From assembly GCA_017454765.1 (NCBI GenBank), contig JAFTCJ010000021.1, positions 186,001-250,000 on the forward strand: a stretch of DNA of 64,000 nt. Direction: 5' to 3'. This DNA comes from Erysipelotrichaceae bacterium. Lineage in GTDB: Bacteria > Bacillota_I > Bacilli_A > Erysipelotrichales > Erysipelotrichaceae. Under the pieces are notes generated by a model. That model made no database searches, had not been told where the DNA came from, and worked only from the letters and a program-made list of their open reading frames with translations. Position numbers and translations under genes: made by a program. Below, piece by piece: positions 61,153 through 64,000 of this stretch; the first letter of the stretch is position 1, and each line of letters opens with the position of its first letter.

Positions 61153-61857
61153 CTAACCTCCGAGATAACTCTTCTTGATCATGTCGTTGCGAAGCAGTTC
61201 TTCACCGCTTCCTTCGATCGTGATCTCGCCTGTCTCCAGGGCATAGGCACGATCGGAGATCTCCAGAGCAGCCATGGCGTTCTGTTCGACCAGCAGGATC
61301 GTCGTGCCCTGTCTGTTGATCTCATTGATCAGATCGAAGATCTGTTCGACCAGGATCGGGCTTAAGCCCAGAGACGGTTCATCCAGCATCAGGATCTTGG
61401 GATCGGACATCAGAGCCCTGCCGATCGCCAGCATCTGCTGTTCACCGCCGGAAAGCGTACCGGCGATCTGTTTCTGTCTGTCCTTGATCTGCGGGAAGAG
61501 TTCGAATACTTTCTCGTAGTGGCGCTGATTCAGTTCCTTGTCAGTGACAGTATAGGCACCCATCAAGAGGTTCTCCTCTACCGTGAATTTCGGGAAGATC
61601 TGTCTGCCTTCCGGAGCCAGGATGATACCCTTCCTGACACGGTCACGGGGAGAAAGTTTTGTGATATCTTCGCCTTCGAAGATGATCTCGCCCATCTTGG
61701 GTTTTAATACACCGCTCAATGTATTCATCAGTGTCGACTTGCCTGCACCGTTGGCACCGATAAAGGAGAGGATCTCTCCTTTTTCGACATGGAAAGAGAC
61801 ACCGCGCAAGGCTTTGATATTGCCGTAATAAGTATGCAGATTATTTACTTGCAGCAT
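61153..61857 (-). CDS. livF: Branched-chain amino acid-type ABC transporter ATPase LivF
   Basis: 234 aa from ATG 61857 (MLQVNNLHTYYGNIKALRGVSF). ABC motifs: GANGAGKST (Walker A), ILAPEGRQIFPKFTVEENL, GTLSGGEQQMLAIGRAL (signature), ILMLDEPSLGLSPI (Walker B) and LLVEQNAMAALEISDRAYALETG. The EGRxxFxxLTVxENL block is typical of LivF. AAGGAG SD inside livG, overlap 17 nt. Confidence 0.95.
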   Translation of the reverse strand: MLQVNNLHTYYGNIKALRGVSFHVEKGEILSFIGANGAGKSTLMNTLSGVLKPKMGEIIFEGEDITKLSPRDRVRKGIILAPEGRQIFPKFTVEENLLMGAYTVTDKELNQRHYEKVFELFPQIKDRQKQIAGTLSGGEQQMLAIGRALMSDPKILMLDEPSLGLSPILVEQIFDLINEINRQGTTILLVEQNAMAALEISDRAYALETGEITIEGSGEELLRNDMIKKSYLGG

Positions 61858-62626
61858 TGTTGTGTGCTCCTTTCCTGCCCAGATATGCTTCAATGACTTC
61901 CTGATTGTTCTGGACCTCTTCCGGTTTGCCTTCACAGATCTTTGCACCGTGGTTGAGTACGACGATCTTGTCGGAAATATCCATGACCAGTTTCATGTCA
62001 TGTTCGATCAGAAGAATGCCCTTCACATCTTTCAGAAGCGATCTGATGAATAATGACAGTTCTTTCTTTTCCACCGGATTCATGCCGGCAGCCGGCTCAT
62101 CCAGCAGCAATATCTTCGGTTTGGCGACCAGCGCTCTGCCGATCTCCAGTTTTCTCTGCTTGCCATACGGCAGGCTCGTTGATTTTTCATAGCGATACTT
62201 GCTCAGATCGACTCTTTCCAGGATGGCTGTAGTCTCCTCCTTGGCTCTTTTTTCCCATTCGATCTTCTTCGGATTTGGGAACAATGACAGAAAAGAACCG
62301 TAGCCGATACGATGCTGCATGCCGATCAGGATATTGTCCTCTACCGTCATGTTGGAGAACAGACGGATGTTCTGGAATGTCCTGCTCAAGCCCTTGGAAA
62401 CGACGATATCGGTCGATGCACCGGTGATGTCTTCGCCGTCCAGTATCACTTTTCCTTCATTCGGTGTATAGAAACCGGTCAGCAGGTTGATGACTGTCGT
62501 CTTGCCGGCACCGTTGGGTCCTATCAGAGAAGTGATCTGCCCCTCTTCCATCGTGAAGCTGAGATCATCGACAGCGACCAGTCCGCCGAAACGGATCGTC
62601 AGATTTTTAACTTCCAGTAATGACAT
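61841..62626 (-). CDS. livG: Branched-chain amino acid-type ABC transporter ATPase LivG
   Basis: 261 aa. FGGLVAVDDLSF, GPNGAGKTTVINLLTGF (Walker A), GLSRTFQNIRLFSNMTVEDNILIG (LivG-type block), LPYGKQRKLEIGRAL (signature variant), ILLLDEPAAGMNPVE (Walker B) and LIEHDMKLVMDISDKIVVLNHG. It pairs with LivF to power the permease. It starts 2 nt after livM. Confidence 0.95.
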   Translation of the reverse strand: MSLLEVKNLTIRFGGLVAVDDLSFTMEEGQITSLIGPNGAGKTTVINLLTGFYTPNEGKVILDGEDITGASTDIVVSKGLSRTFQNIRLFSNMTVEDNILIGMQHRIGYGSFLSLFPNPKKIEWEKRAKEETTAILERVDLSKYRYEKSTSLPYGKQRKLEIGRALVAKPKILLLDEPAAGMNPVEKKELSLFIRSLLKDVKGILLIEHDMKLVMDISDKIVVLNHGAKICEGKPEEVQNNQEVIEAYLGRKGAHNNAASK

Positions 62627-62628
62627 GT

Positions 62629-63618
62629 CTATACCTCCTCCTCAGCTGCTTTGCGATGCAGCAGTTTTCTGAAGAAAGCTGCGAAACCCTGTTTCAGTTT
62701 CAGACCGGGGATGGAGTGGTTCAGCCACATGACGATGACCAGCACAAGACCATAGGCGATCATACGGTATTTGAACAGGAAATCAAAACGTCTCAGATAT
62801 TCCGGCAGTATCGTCAGGAAAAGTGCTCCGATCAGCGTTCCGGTGAAATTGCCCAAACCGCCGACGACGACGATACTGATACAGGTGAAACTCAGGTTGG
62901 CGTTGAAAGTCGCCGGTTCGACATAGGTCATCAGATGCGCATACAGACTTCCGGCAATGCCTGCGAAAATGGCCGAGATCGTAAAGACGATGACCTTGTT
63001 GGGGAAAAGCCTGATGCCCATTGCTTCGGCAGCAATCGAGTCATCTCTCATCGCCTGCAGGTTGCGTCCGAGCTTGGAATCGACCAGCCACTTCATCAGG
63101 ATATAGGTGATGAAGACAAAGATCAGCGCAAAATAAAAGAACTGTATCTTGGTCTTGAAACGATAGCCGAATAATGTGATGTTGGGGATACCGACGATGC
63201 CCATCTGTCCCAGAGTCACCGGATCCCAGTTTCTGATGATCAGGTTGACGATTTCCGCAAAGGACAGCGTGATGATCGTGACGTAACGGCCCGTGATCCT
63301 TGACATCGGTAATGCCAGCAATAAACCGGCCAGACCGGTGATCAGGACGACTAATAAGAAGTTTGTGGAATAATCCCAGCCGAAATGATACCAGAGGCAG
63401 GCAGTCGTGTAGGCACCGATGCTGTAGAAAGCCGCGTGACCGAAAGAAACAGTACCGCCGATGCCCATCAGCAGGTTCAGCGACATTGCAAAGATCATGT
63501 TCAGCTCACAGCTGATCAGGATCCTGAGCTGATAAGGGTTGGTCAGAAACGGTGCAACGGCCATTCCGGCCATGATGATCAGAAAGATGATCGTTCTAGT
63601 GTCTAAATACTTTTTCAT
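62629..63618 (-). CDS. livM: Branched-chain amino acid-type ABC permease LivM
   Basis: 329 aa with eight or nine hydrophobic segments. Family motifs LNLLMGIGGTVSFGHAAFYSIGAY, RITGRYVTIITLSFAEI, AEAMGIRLFPNKVIVFTISAIFAGIAGSLYAH and GGLGNFTGTLIGALFL are present. The substrate-specificity of such systems extends beyond Leu/Ile/Val. It lies 3 nt after livH. Confidence 0.95.
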   Translation of the reverse strand: MKKYLDTRTIIFLIIMAGMAVAPFLTNPYQLRILISCELNMIFAMSLNLLMGIGGTVSFGHAAFYSIGAYTTACLWYHFGWDYSTNFLLVVLITGLAGLLLALPMSRITGRYVTIITLSFAEIVNLIIRNWDPVTLGQMGIVGIPNITLFGYRFKTKIQFFYFALIFVFITYILMKWLVDSKLGRNLQAMRDDSIAAEAMGIRLFPNKVIVFTISAIFAGIAGSLYAHLMTYVEPATFNANLSFTCISIVVVGGLGNFTGTLIGALFLTILPEYLRRFDFLFKYRMIAYGLVLVIVMWLNHSIPGLKLKQGFAAFFRKLLHRKAAEEEV

Positions 63619-63621
63619 CGT

Positions 63622-64000
63622 TTACACCTTCTTCTGTTCCTTTCTGCCGAAGATTCCGGTCGGCCTGATGATCAGCACCAGGATCAGAATGCCGAAGCTG
63701 ATGAAGTTGGAAGCCGACATGGACCAGTAACCGGAAACAAGGTTTTCAGCGATCGCCAGGATATAGCCGCCGACGACCGCACCTTTCAGTTCACCGATAC
63801 CGCCTAAAACGGTCGCAGCGAAGGCTTTGTTGCCGATCGCCGAACCGACGGAAATAGAAATGGATTTCAAATACATGCAGTAAGCGACACCGCTGACTGC
63901 CGCCAGCATCGAACCGACCGCAAAAGATACGCCGATCAGCGTATTGACCGGCATGCCCATCAGGTGACAGGCATTCAGGTTCTGGGACAGAGCTCTCAAA
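63622..64000 (-). CDS. livH: Branched-chain amino acid-type ABC permease LivH, partial (5' end outside window)
   Basis: The last 126 or so codons of LivH. The frame is open to the window end, and the apparent TTG at 63999 is internal (RALSQNLNACHLMGMPVNTLIGVSF aligns to the middle of LivH). TVLGGIGELKGAVVGGYILAIAEN and ILILVLIIRPTGIFG mark the C-terminal third. A substrate-binding protein gene (livK-like) is expected just beyond the window. Confidence 0.9.
   Translation of the reverse strand, partial: LRALSQNLNACHLMGMPVNTLIGVSFAVGSMLAAVSGVAYCMYLKSISISVGSAIGNKAFAATVLGGIGELKGAVVGGYILAIAENLVSGYWSMSASNFISFGILILVLIIRPTGIFGRKEQKKV

Noticed and set aside
1-64000. Mobile elements, prophage, CRISPR arrays, rRNA operons
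   Set aside because: No transposase, integrase other than XerD, terminal inverted repeats, repeat-spacer arrays or rRNA sequence were seen on either strand.

Overview
The window is a gene-dense stretch of a chromosome from a low-to-moderate G+C Firmicutes bacterium. The best guess is an Erysipelotrichia-type lineage. The gene set is Gram-positive (ComEC, YlxM, PrkC/Stp, PrsA, SufCDSUB, DUF5662). The SMC protein has shortened arms like those of the Mollicutes, a related group. No rRNA, phage, insertion sequence or CRISPR array is visible, and no stretch over 300 bases lacks a gene. Start codons were chosen from Shine-Dalgarno (SD) sequences, gene overlaps and family N-termini, so several genes are shorter than their longest open frame.

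Layout. 1-11.7 kb (+): comEC 3' end, holA, L-serine dehydratase, peptidase U32, then smc-ftsY-ylxM-ackA-nrnA. 11.8-12.1 kb (+): HU. 12.2-19.8 kb (-): nusB-xseA-xseB-ispA-(degenerate dxs-like)-recN-xerD-nucleoside deoxyribosyltransferase. 19.8-20.4 kb (+): a DUF5662 gene. 20.4-23.8 kb (-): TSCPD protein, lspA, rluD-type synthase, rhomboid protease, comEB. 23.9-29.2 kb (+): gltX, then hypB-(FAD/Fe-S oxidoreductase)-hypA. 29.2-31.7 kb (-): tRNA-Glu, the infC-rpmI-rplT operon with an attenuator leader, a phosphoesterase and trmL. 31.7-35.1 kb (-): a Lit-like membrane protein, rdgB, phoH, a PfkB kinase and rpsU. 35.2-43.0 kb (-): deoC, a degenerate MurE-like protein, mtaB, rsmE, a CNNM/CBS protein, ftsZ and ftsA. 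43.1 kb (+): rpmB. 43.3-50.8 kb (-): priA-rsmB-rlmN-stp-prkC-rpe. 50.8-55.4 kb (-): sufC-D-S-U-B. 55.5-57.8 kb (+): two surface PrsA-type proteins and a HIT hydrolase. 57.8-64 kb (-): an apparent seven-gene operon livH-M-G-F-uroD-cyuA-uroD, cut by the window end at livH.

Most notable observations. (1) Many transcription units start with a -10 box (TATAAT/TACAAT) exactly 6 to 8 nt before an ATG or GTG with no SD, which predicts leaderless mRNAs. Clear N6 cases are nusB, hypB, the PfkB kinase, rsmE, stp and priA; holA, DUF5662, rdgB and ftsA are probable. (2) Two full-length ORFs look like catalytically disabled paralogs in their family's usual neighbourhoods: a Dxs-like protein without the GDG motif or key histidines, and a MurE-like protein without the P-loop lysine. 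(3) hypB and hypA flank a 952-aa multidomain Fe-S/FAD oxidoreductase with no hydrogenase nearby. (4) An amino-acid ABC transporter is translationally coupled to two UroD/MtaA-type proteins and a CyuA-like Fe-S lyase, suggesting an uncharacterised catabolic route. Functions are assigned by recognising motifs by eye; no database search was run.
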